A DNA stretch of 64,000 nucleotides from Mycteria americana (Eukaryota; Chordata; Aves; Ciconiiformes; Ciconiidae). The stretch spans positions 111,156,256 through 111,220,255 of the forward strand of contig NC_134366.1 of assembly GCF_035582795.1 (NCBI RefSeq), read 5' to 3'. Position 1 is the first letter of the stretch. Each line of letters begins with the position of its first letter. The notes beneath the pieces were generated by a model. It saw only the letters and a list, made by a program, of their open reading frames with translations. It made no database searches and was not told the DNA's origin. The position numbers and the translations under genes were made by a program. This document shows positions 24,624 through 35,713 of this stretch, in pieces.

Positions 24624-27600
24624 AGCTTCAGGCCCCCAAATTCAGGCAGCAGCAGGAGAGGAGGCAGGAAGGTGCAGGCGTGCCGGCAGTACCAGCTAGG
24701 CTCACCTCCAGCCCACTCCTCCTCATGGGTGTGTGCAAGCCCGAGCCATCATCCTCGCCCGCAACCTGGCCACAGCTGGGATTCAGGATACACCAAAGCA
24801 ACTGATGATAGCTTAAAAAAGGTGGTGGCAGGTTAAGCCGTCAGCTGCTGCCTGCATGGGTCACTGAGCTCTGCCTCTGCACAGGGTCACTGAGCAAGGA
24901 CCGATGCTTTCGTTAGAGTTAGGGATGCCTGCAAAAATGTAGCTGCAAATGTGAAGGGATTGCAGTGAATGACATTGGTTTAGCTCAGCCACACCTGACA
25001 GACCTTTTGGAGCCCAAGCTCTGTGCTTTCTGGAAGAGCCCTTCAAACTTGAGCTATGAACCCAACCTTAAACTAAACTCTGACTCCAGCCTCAGTGTCT
25101 AGCAGCCCTTGCTGCCCTTTGCCTAAATACATCCATGCTTGTACAAGCCTTGTGACATTCAAAATCTTATGGGGAGAGAGCAGGGGATGCCGAAAATTTA
25201 GTGTTAGTATAACTGAAGTCTTATCAGGCTAAAAAAAAAATTGGTATTACGCAGATCGATTTTGTTTGTTTGTTTTTCAAAACAGGAAGAAGGAGGAAAA
25301 AAGATAGGAATATTATTATTTATGGAAAGCCTCAGTAATAATAATAACAATAATAATAACAATAATAATAACAATAATGATGATAATAATAAGTCAAAAC
25401 TGTTATGCATGCACTGTCTAGGATCTACCCCTCTCCCCTGGTGTTCTGCTCACCCTTTCACTGCTTCTCTGGGTCAATGGCTTCAGCGTAGGGGAGCAGG
25501 TGTGGCGAGGCGACAGCATCCCGAGTCCTTTGCTGGGAAGAGTATGGTATTGGTGGTTTCTTCCTCCTCCTCTAGGATCCACTTAGGGTCATTTTTGTGT
25601 TTCCCAATGCTTTTTGCGGTTTGTTCTTTCTTCATTGGTCTGCAATTCTACATTACATCTGAATTTACTATATAAGGTGCATTTTAACTATGTTAGAAAC
25701 TTGTTCTTTATTCTTTTTGTTACTTTTTGTTGCTCCTAAGATGGGTTTTGTTCAGCTCCCATGTCTGTTCTTCTCTAGCTGACCACTGATGTGCTGGTTA
25801 TAGCCCTGCAGCCCTCAGCGTTATCCCGTGCTCCGTCCCTGTCGTCCTGTGCCTGTACTCCTCTACACCACCTCTTGCGAGCCCACCCTCAGGGCCTCCG
25901 CTCTCGTACCAGGCCTGCATTTCTCTGCATTACATCATTCTGCTAAGGTCATAAATATTTCACACTACACATAACAGCTGCGTGTTACTACTATCTGTAT
26001 AAAAGCTATGGTTATACTGTACAAAGGTAAGCAAAGCAAATTAGGCGTAGCTACACGGTCATTAGAAAAATGGCTGTTACAGCAACAAATCAAACCAAAT
26101 AAAGCGAAAGCTTCAAGCAGGTCTAAACAAATTCAGGCAAAGCAAGCCTGATAAACCTCTGTCCTGAGGCTCTGCAAAGTCAAAGCAAAGCCTGTTCCCT
26201 GTTACCTGCAACAGCTGTGCCGTCTTTATGAGGCTGCAGCCCACAGTGTGTCCTGGACGCCCCGTTTTTTAAACCTGAGGACTCATGCCATCCTGAAAAG
26301 TTACCCCAAACCTAATCCTAGTCTAGGCATCCCGTGTAGCCCCAAGTGCTGAAACGTCATGGTGCTGAACATGGAAAGCAGTCCTCGATCCAGCCCGGTG
26401 AGCCTGTATCAGCTCAGTTGCCTGCCTGCATCGGGCTTTGCAGGTTCTGAAACCCCACCTTGAGCCCGTGGCCCCATGTGCACGTGGCCTCAAAATTCAT
26501 CCCGGGCCCCCGCTTTCTCTCAGGATGAGCCGGTGACCCAGCACGACCATCCCCTGTGGGATGGGGCGCCGGTGCAGCGGTCCTCATGAGAAAGCAAGTT
26601 CAGGCTTGTCCAGAGACCCGTGTAGGCATCAGCCCACGGGCTGATCCCTGGTGCCTTCTCAGCCACCCTGGGTTATGGTCCTGCACCCTCATCCCTCGCC
26701 CCATCCTTGGCACTGGGGCAGTGGCCTCCCACGGTGGTGGGGACCCTGCCTAAAGCCAGATTTTCATCTCGGCCTGAGGTCCGTTGGGAAAGCCCCAACA
26801 CCTTTGGCTCTCCTGGGCCAGGAGCCACCAACTCATGGTGGCCTCAGAGAGAGGTGGGAGAGGACTGGAAGTGTTTGGGCTCAGTCAGAGGTAGCAAGGT
26901 GAATTTTGTGTTGTCAATAGCAGAGGAGGCTCTCTTCTCTCTGTTTTGGCCTAGGGTTGACATGGGTCATGTGCTGGGATCCCCTTGCCATGTCAGCTTT
27001 GCAAAGAAGCATGGGATCCTTCATGGGTTTGGTGACCAAGGTTTTGCAGATGCTAATTTTTACTCCTGTTAGGCGGGAGGGGAGGATTCATTTATTTTGT
27101 AATTAACATATTACGCGCTTGGCTATTGTTTTGGTAACTTATATTGCTAACTTTATCCCCAGTCTCATTCCTTAATCAGCCTGATTTCTAAGTGGGGGAT
27201 GCTTTGGAGGGTGTGTATGTTTTGGAGTTGTTTAGAATAAATAAGACTTATTTGGGGGTTTGGTTTGGGATTTGACAGTTTTTAGTGGTGGTGGGAGGAT
27301 GATGCAGGCAGAAAAAGTTTTTATGTTGGGGGTCTGGGTTTAGGTCTTAGGAAGATTTGAATTTATTCCTGTATGTTTTGGGCTCTGGTATTCTGAAAGG
27401 AGGTTTGATAGAGTGCTTCTGACACAGGTTGGTTGCTTTTACAAAAACAGCTATCTTGAGCTACTATGAGTTCAGGCTAACTCATGGGGCTGCTCCTCTG
27501 AGTTTCTTCTGGAAAGACCACCCTTTTCTCCAGTGGAGCAAGTTGGTGTAAAGGGCAGCTACACCAAGCTATGGGTGTGCACTGGCATGGTCTGAGGGCA

Positions 27601-27687
27601 TGTTTTTTAAGTCTCCACCTTCAAAAGACCCTTCATCCAGGGCTTGGGTTAGCATTGGTGCATTTTGGGCTTGCAAAGCACCTTTTT
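24624..27687. other. Intergenic, moderately GC-rich, no gene recognised
   Basis: Contains the AAT/AAC microsatellite at 25336-25391 and a GC-richer stretch at about 26200-27050 with chance ORFs in several frames. No splice-bounded exon or known domain was recognised. Confidence 0.65.
25336..25391. repeat. (AAT)n/(AAC)n microsatellite
   Basis: About 56 bp of AAT triplets interrupted at regular intervals by AAC, ending in GATGATAATAATAA. Read in one frame it gives a run of Asn codons, and on the other strand poly-Leu, which explains the odd ORFs here. The regular AATAATAATAAC pattern suggests a 12-bp higher-order unit. Confidence 0.95.
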
Positions 27688-27785
27688 TCCTAGTAATAAG
27701 TACAATGGTTCCTAGTAATTGTACCAATTGTACAATGGTTATTGTAATTGTACCAACAGGTACAATGGTTCCTAGTAATAGGTAC
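27688..27785. repeat. Minisatellite, about 3.5 copies of a 22-30 bp unit
   Basis: Direct repeats of a TTCCTAGTAAT(T)GTACCAA-type unit with the shared core GTACAATGGTT at 27700, 27730 and 27760 (approximate). The units also contain short inverted GTACCAATTGTAC segments. The array abuts the CR1 copy that begins near 27791. Confidence 0.8.
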
Positions 27786-27790
27786 TTTAC

Positions 27791-27996
27791 TTCACCGAAG
27801 GGTTATCAAGCATTGGAACAGGCTGCCCAGGGAAGTGGTTGAGTCGCCATCCCTGGAGGTATTTAAAGGACGTTTGGATGAGGTGCTTAGGGACATGGTG
27901 TAGTGGTGGTCTTGGTAGTGTTAGGTTTACGGTTGGACTCGATGATCTTTAAGGTCTTTTCCAACCTATACGATTCTGTGATTCTGTGATTCTGTA
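27791..27996 (+). mobile_element. CR1 LINE 3' end with octamer tail
   Basis: From ACCGAAGGGTTATCAAGC and GGAACAGGCTGCCCAGGGAA through CATCCCTGGAGGTATTTAAA to the ATTCTGTG tail (three octamers, last one ATTCTGTAA). About 206 bp of CR1 3' sequence, longer than the related copy at 24487. An LTR begins directly after the tail at 27998, so the retrovirus either inserted into the CR1 tail or sits exactly at its end. Confidence 0.95.
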
Positions 27997-27997
27997 A

Positions 27998-28260
27998 TGT
28001 TTGATTGGGCTTGTTGCGTTAAGAGTTACTGTCGCATACAAAGAAGAGTCTGATGAGTGGCTGAGGGGAACCCTCCCGTTGAGTCACGAGGTTCAGACAG
28101 AACCCCCTTGCTTTCTAAACTCCTTCTCAGAGAGGAGTCTAGGTGTGGCTAGGTCCAGTCTTAGTCTCAGACCTGGTCAACGGTTTATTTTCTAAGGACT
28201 GTGTGTGTAGCCACTTATTGGTTCAGGGTTTTCACTAAGGCGACAGCATTAACTTTTACA
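27998..28260 (-). mobile_element. Endogenous retrovirus LTR, minus strand
   Basis: Bounded by TGTTTGATTGGG at 27998 and AACTTTTACA at 28260, the TG...CA ends of an LTR read on the minus strand. On its minus-strand 5' side a run of seven G (CCCCCCC at 28261-28267 on +) directly precedes the TG, as a polypurine tract would. Positions about 28068-28185 share a closely similar segment with the LTR at 35714 (GTTGAGTCACGAGGTTCAG, then CTCAGAGAGGAGTCTAGG). It is a remnant; no retroviral gene is recognisable beside it. Confidence 0.75.
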
Positions 28261-28277
28261 CCCCCCCAGTCTGGTCG

Positions 28278-28963
28278 TGTTGAAGGAACTATCACGGCCA
28301 GAGCAGTGAAGAGTGCAGTTTATTAGAGCAACAGACACACAGAATCTTTGGATTACCGGTGATAAAGTAACTGTCTGCAAAGCACATACAAATGTCAAGA
28401 ATATGAGTATGAATAACACGGCCGGACACAAACATGTATATAACACGGCCGGAAGAATATGAGTAACACGGCCGGATATAACATGGCCGGAGGAATACGA
28501 GTAACACGGCCAGAAACAAATGCGTAACAAGAAAATAATAAAGCGACTCTATAGAAATTTCTAAGTTTCCCGGGGAGGCACTTGGTATAACCAAGTGTTC
28601 GACTCTTACCCAAAGGTGTCCCAATGGGGGGGAAGAGAGGCTCAGCCCGTCGACTGATCCCAGACGTCAGAGTGATACACAATGGTGTCTTCCCCAACAT
28701 TCTCTTTCTGTTAAACCATTTTATACTATCTTTCACCTTTCGGGTGGAGCTTGAGTGACTCTAGTCATACATACCTTTGTTTAGGATTGGTGTAAAGTTT
28801 TCTCGCTTCGCTTTTAAAGGTATAAACTAGAAAAATTCAGTGCGCAAGTCCAGTGAGGGGTGGTCGCACCTTGGAGGCGGGTAGCTTTTGGGATGGAGGT
28901 GTGTTTTGGTATTATAATGATGTTATAATGAGCAAAGTTCACCAAAAGGACAGCATTTTGTCA
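28278..28963 (-). mobile_element. Second LTR-like element, minus strand, with internal tandem repeats
   Basis: Read on the minus strand it begins TGACAAAATGCTGTCC (ends near 28963) and finishes CCTTCAACA at 28278. It has a TATA-like GTATAAAATGG near 28719-28726 and AATAAA at 28319-28324, 41 bp before the end. The first bases resemble the start of the neighbouring LTR (AATGCTGTC in both). Only 17 bp separate the two, so this is a nested or rearranged LTR cluster. No flanking duplication was found. Boundaries are inferred. Confidence 0.6.
28412..28513. repeat. Tandem GGCCGTGTTA repeats inside the LTR
   Basis: The motif TAACACGGCCGG or a close variant occurs five times in about 100 bp, at roughly 28414, 28441, 28474, 28490 (AACATGGCCGG) and 28502. 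It is spaced by ATATGAG- or ATACGAG-like sequence. A further related copy (ATCACGGCCAG) lies near 28291. Such arrays within LTRs can arise by replication slippage. Confidence 0.8.
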
Positions 28964-31900
28964 AAAACGTGGCAGGCTGTTGGCCCAGGGTAGTAAATAT
29001 GCAGCTTATCAGTTCCATGACACCTTTATGTTCCCCTATTATTGCAGAGCCTGGCCGCGGCATCTCCACACCGCTCCACCGTCCGGGCAGTGCCTCTTAG
29101 AGTCAGCACACCAAGTTCCCCTGGCGTTACCGACATCTAAGGTTGCAGGCCTAGGGAACTCCCATGCCATGGATTCCTTACATGTCAGTCGCATTCCACC
29201 TGGGAGGCTTCTTCAATGCTGTGCCTTAAGTGTGAATATAAGTTCTAATTTTTAAGCCACCTCGGCCATTATCCCACAGGGCTTTGCAGGAGTAGGTTTT
29301 TTCAGTGGTCTAAATATAGAGGTAAGTCTTGCATTCAGAAAAAATGCCCAGTTTTGTTAAACATGTCCTAGCTTAATTTTCCTCTTGAGTTGATAGGAGT
29401 GCCTTTGGATAATTTGTAGTTAGAGTTAATTACAGTTTTCAGTTAAAGAAGTGAGGCATTAGGGAAATAAAATAAATATTTAAGACATAATTTTCTAATT
29501 TCTATGTTGAGCTATTGGTTATTTATTTTAAAGTTGTAAGTCTGGAGTCTCAGAATATCTTGTGTGAAATGTGTTGAGGAAGACAGCTAGATCAGGTTTG
29601 CCTTTTTAAGCATGTGTAAAGGATTAGGGCTATGGTTAGATGCATTTGGTTTGTTGGAAGCTGATGTGAACAGGTAACATTTTGTTTTGGAGGCAACTGC
29701 AGATGTTTGCTCTTGGGCTGCAATGATGGGACATTTGATGGGAATAAGGGCTAGGACAGACAGGAAGCAGATTTGGAAATCAGCATAGGTCGATTTTGGG
29801 GGGTGGTGGTGGTGGTGTAAGATGTCTGCTTGAGTTCACTGAACAAGAATAAGGCCTCAGTTAGAAGAAGCCCCAAGCGATCAAGTTTGGGACTTCTTGC
29901 CATGTTCTGTCCTACAGCTGATGGGGTAAGATTATGGCTGATGCTGCAGTTGTGGTTTTAGCTTTTGGAGGCTGGAGACTGAGCACAGGACAAGTGTCCT
30001 GGTGGGTCATGGCAGCCTTCTGAGCTCCCAACAGGGAAATGGCATGCAAACAACTTGGGGACAGTATGGCACAGGCTGCTCTTGGGCTTGGGTTAGGCTC
30101 ACAGTAAGGGCTGCCTTTGCTCAGAAAATGAGAACTGAGGCCTTGTTAAAGGACGGATTTAGGATCACACTTCTCAACCCACTGATGTGTTGATGTGCTG
30201 GATACTCTGTCTGGAAGTGAGGACAAGAGGAGTCAATGGCAATCCCAATTTACCAGAGGCCCAGGCTAGCAGAGAGAAGTCAGCTGGGGTTACAGCAAGT
30301 GACTTTCCTGGTTTGTGGTCATCTCTGCATGATGCTGTCTCACTCACTCACTGCTCCGTGGAGCAATGGTGCTACATCAGCAAGCTGCGACCAACCTCCT
30401 CAGATGCACTCATCCTCTGCGGGTAGTTTGCCTGCCACTGTGCATGTTGTGCCATCCACAACCCTCCTAGCTGTGTAGGGCTGCCTGGGCTAGGTCTATA
30501 TGGTGGGGACCTGTGCCCTGGTCCTGTTTTATTTCCTACTGCTGATGTACTGTTGCTGATGGTGCTGGAAGCCAGATGAAGGTATTGCCCAATGTCCAAA
30601 ACTAGAGGTCCTGAAAACCATGCCTGGGTGTTGCTTAACTGGGAGTCTCTTAGTATCTAGAGAAAAACCTTTCTGTCTGACTTAAGTTTCCCCCATGACT
30701 ACCGTAGCATTTGTATGTGCATCCAGAGATGTCCCAGCATTAACCAGGCTGAGCAAATTGATACCTCGATCATGTGAACCATAAAATAGATGTCCTTCTG
30801 CTTAAAGTCCCCGAGAGCCTGATCGGACAAGAATGGCTTTGGTATCCTCTGAGAACATGGACAGGCTGAGACTCAGCATGCTACACAGCGGGGGCTAAAC
30901 ATTTCTTCTAAGAGATGAGGGGCAGGCAAAGGGAGAAGGAAACTGGAGCCTGTTCTTCACTTGAGGACAAATGCTTTACTGTTGTGTGCTGCTGAGCCTA
31001 ATAGCTTTCACAGACACGTAGTGGTGGATTTAGCCCCATTCTGCTGGAGGTTGCAGCTCTGTGCCAGTGGCAGCTGGCATATATCCCAGTTTACAAATCA
31101 GCATATTAGTATAAGCCCATCTTCATAAGAGAGGGGTTTGCAGTGGCCATGACTGTGATGGATGAAGAATGGAGACAGGGATGGGCTCAGCAACCTTCGG
31201 TGGTGAAGAGAGACCTTCACCGGGGTCAAGAATATCTGAAATGACTTTGGCTTAAGCTAGAGCAGCCCTTGTTTTCTAGTCGGGTCCTCTATTTCACCTG
31301 GGACCTACCTAGCTGAAAAATTTCATGTTGCTATTCCATATTCTGTGTATTTAAAACATTGTGTGTGCTAATTTTTTCCAAAACAATTCATATTTTTAAG
31401 CAATTATATTTTATAATGCAAAACATCAACATTTTGCATAGCCTTTCAAAATAAATGTGGAACACATCAAATGCCACAATATTTTGAAATTTATCTTGAA
31501 ATGAACCTTTTTTTTGCCAATTGATTTTATTATTTTGCTTACTGACAACTCTGAGCTGGTGAAAAGGAAAAATTTTTCCCCAGATAATTTATTTAAAAAG
31601 CCTAACTAATTACTTTTACAGCTCTTTGAAAAGGCTTATCATCGATAAAGAACAAAAGAGTTCAGTCCTGCCAGTAAAACTTTGGACTATTTGATTGCCA
31701 GAAGTCTATTAACCAGTAAAGGAAGTTTTTCAGAGTCTGTGTGTGAGAGAGAACATAAAAGAAACATCTTGATACAATTTTAATTTTAGCCCTTAAATTG
31801 CATACCTGTATATAATGTAATTAATTTTTTCCCCCAAGGGAAAAAAATACCCATGATTTTTGTGTTATTAGGGTGAGAGTAAAACATTGCAAATGGAAAA

Positions 31901-32106
31901 GTGAAATTAATCACAGAACAGTAGATTATAATCCAAGCCCAGATCTGATTCTAGTGAATGGGGTGAAGTGTCTTTGCTTCCACATGATCCCTTCCATTAG
32001 TGTTCTTAATTTATTTTGCAGATAAACTCCAAAAGGTTAAGTCCTTGAGCTGCCTGTGCTCTGGATCTAAGCCACTTGTTTACTATGGAAAGAGCATATA
32101 TGGCCA
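28964..32106. other. Intergenic, no gene recognised
   Basis: The first 300 bp may still belong to retroviral internal sequence next to the LTR cluster, but I could not identify a gag, pol or env remnant. The rest is unique-looking, with a short (GGT)n run near 29799-29815. ORFs at 30002-30478 have no recognisable domain. Confidence 0.55.
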
Positions 32107-32262
32107 TCCTTGGAGATAATCAGAACTTGACTAGACATGACCCTGAGCAATCCAATCTAATCTTAACATTGAATCTAACTTCAAGGCTGGCCCTGCTTTG
32201 AGCAGGGATTGGACTAGATGAGATCAGGAGGATCCTTCTGACCGAGGTTTTTCTATGAGTTT
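32107..32262 (+). mobile_element. CR1 LINE 3' fragment (degraded)
   Basis: CCTTGGAGATAATCAGAACT, GACCCTGAGCAATCC, GGCCCTGCTTTGAGCAGGG and ATTGGACTAGATGAGATC follow the order of a CR1 3' end. The octamer tail is decayed (TTTCTATGAGTTTCT). This is an older copy from a different subfamily from those at 24.5 and 27.8 kb. Confidence 0.85.
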
Positions 32263-35200
32263 CTCTGTATGTGTATCGCATATATATTATACAATTGCAT
32301 ACTGTATTGCATACATATATGTGTATGCAATGTGTATGCAAACAAGTACTGAAAGAAGGTTACTCCTTGGCTCCAGCCTAAGGACATAATTTTCCCTGAA
32401 AACATCAGTATGAAATTTGTTGTAAGGCATTCTGGCTAAATCAGTGAGTAAAGAAAATGATTGTAATTTATCTTGCTATTCTAAAGCATGTAAGTATGGA
32501 AAATCAGCTATAGGACAACCAACCCATGTGAGTAAGGAGCTACTATTGATGGATTTCTGCAAGTTAATTTTTTTTTTCCCAAGATACTTGTTTCTTGGAG
32601 GGAAAAAAACTAGGAACAGGCTTGAATGCTGGGTGTTTTGGCATTTCTAGCTCCAAAACAGGCAAATCTGTAAGTCCTGCTTGCCTGCATAGCAAAAAGT
32701 GACCTTCAGCAATGAGACGGAGGTGGTGGCCTAAGACAGGGTGGAGGCAGTTTGTTGGTGTCTCCACCAGCCTGTCTTGACCAGCCTTTGCTGATAACTT
32801 GTTCACAATTTCCCTAGTTTTTTCTTTTCCTCCCTGTATTCCTGCTCTTCTTAATCTTCTTTTCTCTGCCAGTCGCTATTCTCTACGAATAGCACTTAAA
32901 TCCCATATAAGTCCTTTTTAAATGACCATAGTATGTGTACTAAAGTATATGTCCATAGGAGAAGAAAATGCTGTTTGTTAGGAGAAAAAGCCTCCTAGGA
33001 CACATGATGTATTACTGTGTCTTGGTTTTTCAGCTCTTCAATATGCAAACACGGAGCTACTCCAGGTTTTGGAACAGAATAAGAAACTTTGAAAGTTAGA
33101 TGGATTTTGACAGCTGTTCAAAACTAGAATTATAGCAAGTATTTCTTCTGTCTGATCTCCGAGGGTTTGATGATGCCTGAGGTTCAGGCATTCATCTGTG
33201 AAGCCTGAAAATCTTGTAATCTAATGCTCAGCTGCATTCAAACAAAGTTGTGTAAGAAGATGAAAATCACTTTGCAGGGAGTTAAAGGAACAGTATAATT
33301 GGGAAATTATATACAAGGCTGATCAGAGCTTAGGATGTTGCCAGTATAAGTCAACGTAACCCTGTGTCAATCCAGAGATTTACTCCATATTTCAGCATCT
33401 TGCGTAGGACACCAGAGCAGCAAAGTAGTTCCTAGCGTATACCACTGCAGTGGAGAGAAAAACAAAAAAACAGAAAGCATGGAGGGCAAAGTGAGGATCT
33501 GTCTATCAAAAAATCACTCAGAAATCACTTTATTATTTCTTTCATTCATAGCATGAAGTTCAGGGTTTAGAATGTCCTGATATTTAGATGCAATATTTGA
33601 ATGGTAAGGAGCATAACACTATTTTAAAAGGAAAATAAAAGTAGTAAGAATTGAATTGTGGCAACTCTGTTTCATTAAAAATGAGGTTTTGATTAAAAGG
33701 AACATAATTAATGCCAGCTACGCACGCAACACCGATTTCTGTAGTGCTTTGCCACAGAAGGTCACTGTAAAACCAGCATGAAATAGTGCTTCTGGAGACA
33801 AGTTCAATTTATTATCTTGAAATGAAATGTTTAAACTAGAAGTGGACAAACTGTCATGCAAAATGGCAGTGGCTCATGCGATCCTCTTCTATTCTCTCTT
33901 TGACTTGCTTTGACTCCTACCAAATGAGGTCAAAGATACGATGTACTATAAAATCCCTAAGAGCCAGCATTGAAAATCAGGTTTGCTCTCTCTTTAGCAG
34001 TTCTCTTTCATTTCTATCTTTCCCTTAGGGACGCAGATCATCCTCAGCGATGCGAGGGCTGGAGCGGCGCCCAGGGCAGGTGCTGGCTGGGACCCTCCCC
34101 GTGGGAAGCTGGGCGAGGGCGGGTGCTGCGCTGGCACCGGGATGTGCAGCAGGAGCTGGAGCAAGCGGCTGCCCCAGGCAGCAGTGCTGGCAACCAGTGG
34201 GCTCGGGGGCGGCGAGGCAAGGATGTACGCATCCAGCATGTTCTTGTCCCGAAAGCTTGCAGTGCACGTAGCAGTCCGGGAGCGAGTACAGGAATATGTA
34301 AGGTGACATCAAGGCTATGAGGCAGAGTGCAATAAATTTGCCTTTGCAGCACCCCAGCTCTCTGCTTGCCATGCTTTTCATTTATGACCATTAATTTCCA
34401 AATTGGCTTTTTGGTCCCACGCCTTCAAAACTGGACAGAACAAGGTGTCTTCGATATCTTGTTTGATGGTCAACAGCAACATGAGCTCTGGTGTAAGATG
34501 GAGACTAGCTAGGGAAAGAGCAGCTGGAAGTAGTTTTTACAAGTGTCTCAAAATGCTGCTGTTTCTTCCAAGTGTCCAAGGTTTCAGGGCTGGTGGTGCA
34601 AATAGGCTTCAGTGTCTCCTTTCCTGTGCTCCCCTCAGGGAGATAGCTTTCTGTCCTCGTTTTGGCTTGGAGACACTGCTGCAGGAGAATTGGACCGCTA
34701 AGGTTGGCCCAGTTTGGGGTTTTCTCTTTTCCAGGAACACCTGTGCTCCAGCCTCTTCCTTCTTATTTTCTGGTGTGATGTGATGAGACTAGGGACAATT
34801 CCCCTGGGCACCCTTCTGAGAAAGGGAAAACCAGTCTTCCCTATGCCATACTCAGTTGCTACAACTTTTGCATCCAAACTCAAGCCTGTTGCACATTTTG
34901 CAGCTCTGGAGAATAGTGTGCCTACCAGCATTACTGAGAGGAGCACTGTAATGGATTTCCCTCTAGTAATGAAATATGTCAACTACAGATTATTCTACAT
35001 ATCTAAAGTACTGGTGCAGCAAGAGTAGTTTTTTCTCCCTTCCTTTCAAACAGCCACTTTGAGAGAGGAGGAAAAGAGAATCAGAAGTTTATTGGATCTG
35101 GAATACTGTGAAGTCAAAGCATAAACAACAGGACTCTCTACCATTAAAAAAAACCAAAACCCAAAAAAAACCCCTTTTCAAATGCAAAACAAAGTTGTGC

Positions 35201-35713
35201 ACTAAATATGCTGTCACACCAGGTTTGTTATTCTGGATAAAAAACCACTATGTTTGAAAGCAAGATGAGTATCATAGTGTATTTTCTGGTGGAACAGGTA
35301 ACTTACCAGTTCTTTTCTTAGTGTTTAGAAAATATCTCATCTTCTCCAGGCCTAAAAATGTGACTATTTTAAGACTTGTCATCCTATGCTGGGATTTTAA
35401 AATCATAGCAGAAATAGATGCTCAATGGCTCAAAAGGTTAGATTCAGGTGTGGATTGATCTAATTTTGCTCAGCCAACAAAGAAATTATTTACCTAATGT
35501 GAGTGCAGAATGTATTAACCCATCTTTTGCTCTTATTATTTTCTAAAGAACTGTTACTTTTGGAATCAAAAGTGTGTATTATTTCCCCTGAAAAATTTTG
35601 AAACTATTGGCCATTGTCAAATAAATTTGGCAGGAGGCAAAAGGTTTTGGAGATATTAAATTTTGACACTACTTGTAAAAATAGCTAGCCAGCTACAAAG
35701 GAAAAGCCATTAA
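32263..35713. other. Intergenic with one GC-rich patch at 34.03-34.30 kb
   Basis: AT-rich for most of its length, with a sharply GC-rich island of about 270 bp at 34030-34300. That patch carries ORFs on both strands, including the minus-strand candidate described separately. An A/C-rich low-complexity tract lies at about 35143-35175. Confidence 0.6.
34025..34381 (-). CDS. Candidate small ORF with signal-anchor-like N-terminus, function unknown
   Basis: 118 codons on the minus strand. The first ATG is at 34381 and a second in-frame ATG at 34372 has a strong context (AGCATGG). After a short Lys/Arg/Cys-containing head (RELGCCKGK) comes a hydrophobic segment at about residues 16-33 (FIALCLIALMSPYIFLYSLP), then Cys37 and Cys41, then a Pro/Ala/Cys-rich tail. 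The head-plus-hydrophobic layout resembles a type II membrane-protein start. The tail lies in GC-rich DNA where open frames are common, and other frames are also open. I recognise no family. It may be a first exon, a decayed gene or chance. Confidence 0.2.
   Translation of the reverse strand: MKSMASRELGCCKGKFIALCLIALMSPYIFLYSLPDCYVHCKLSGQEHAGCVHPCLAAPEPTGCQHCCLGQPLAPAPAAHPGASAAPALAQLPTGRVPASTCPGRRSSPRIAEDDLRP

Noticed and set aside
25204..25675. ORFs with poly-Asn and poly-Leu tracts
   Set aside because: Direct translation of the AAT/AAC microsatellite on each strand.
28249..28736. Minus-strand ORFs of 93-113 codons with repeated SGRV/RPCY motifs
   Set aside because: These are translations of the tandem CGGCCGTGTTA repeats in the LTR, open in all three frames because of the repeat; no retroviral protein domain is present.
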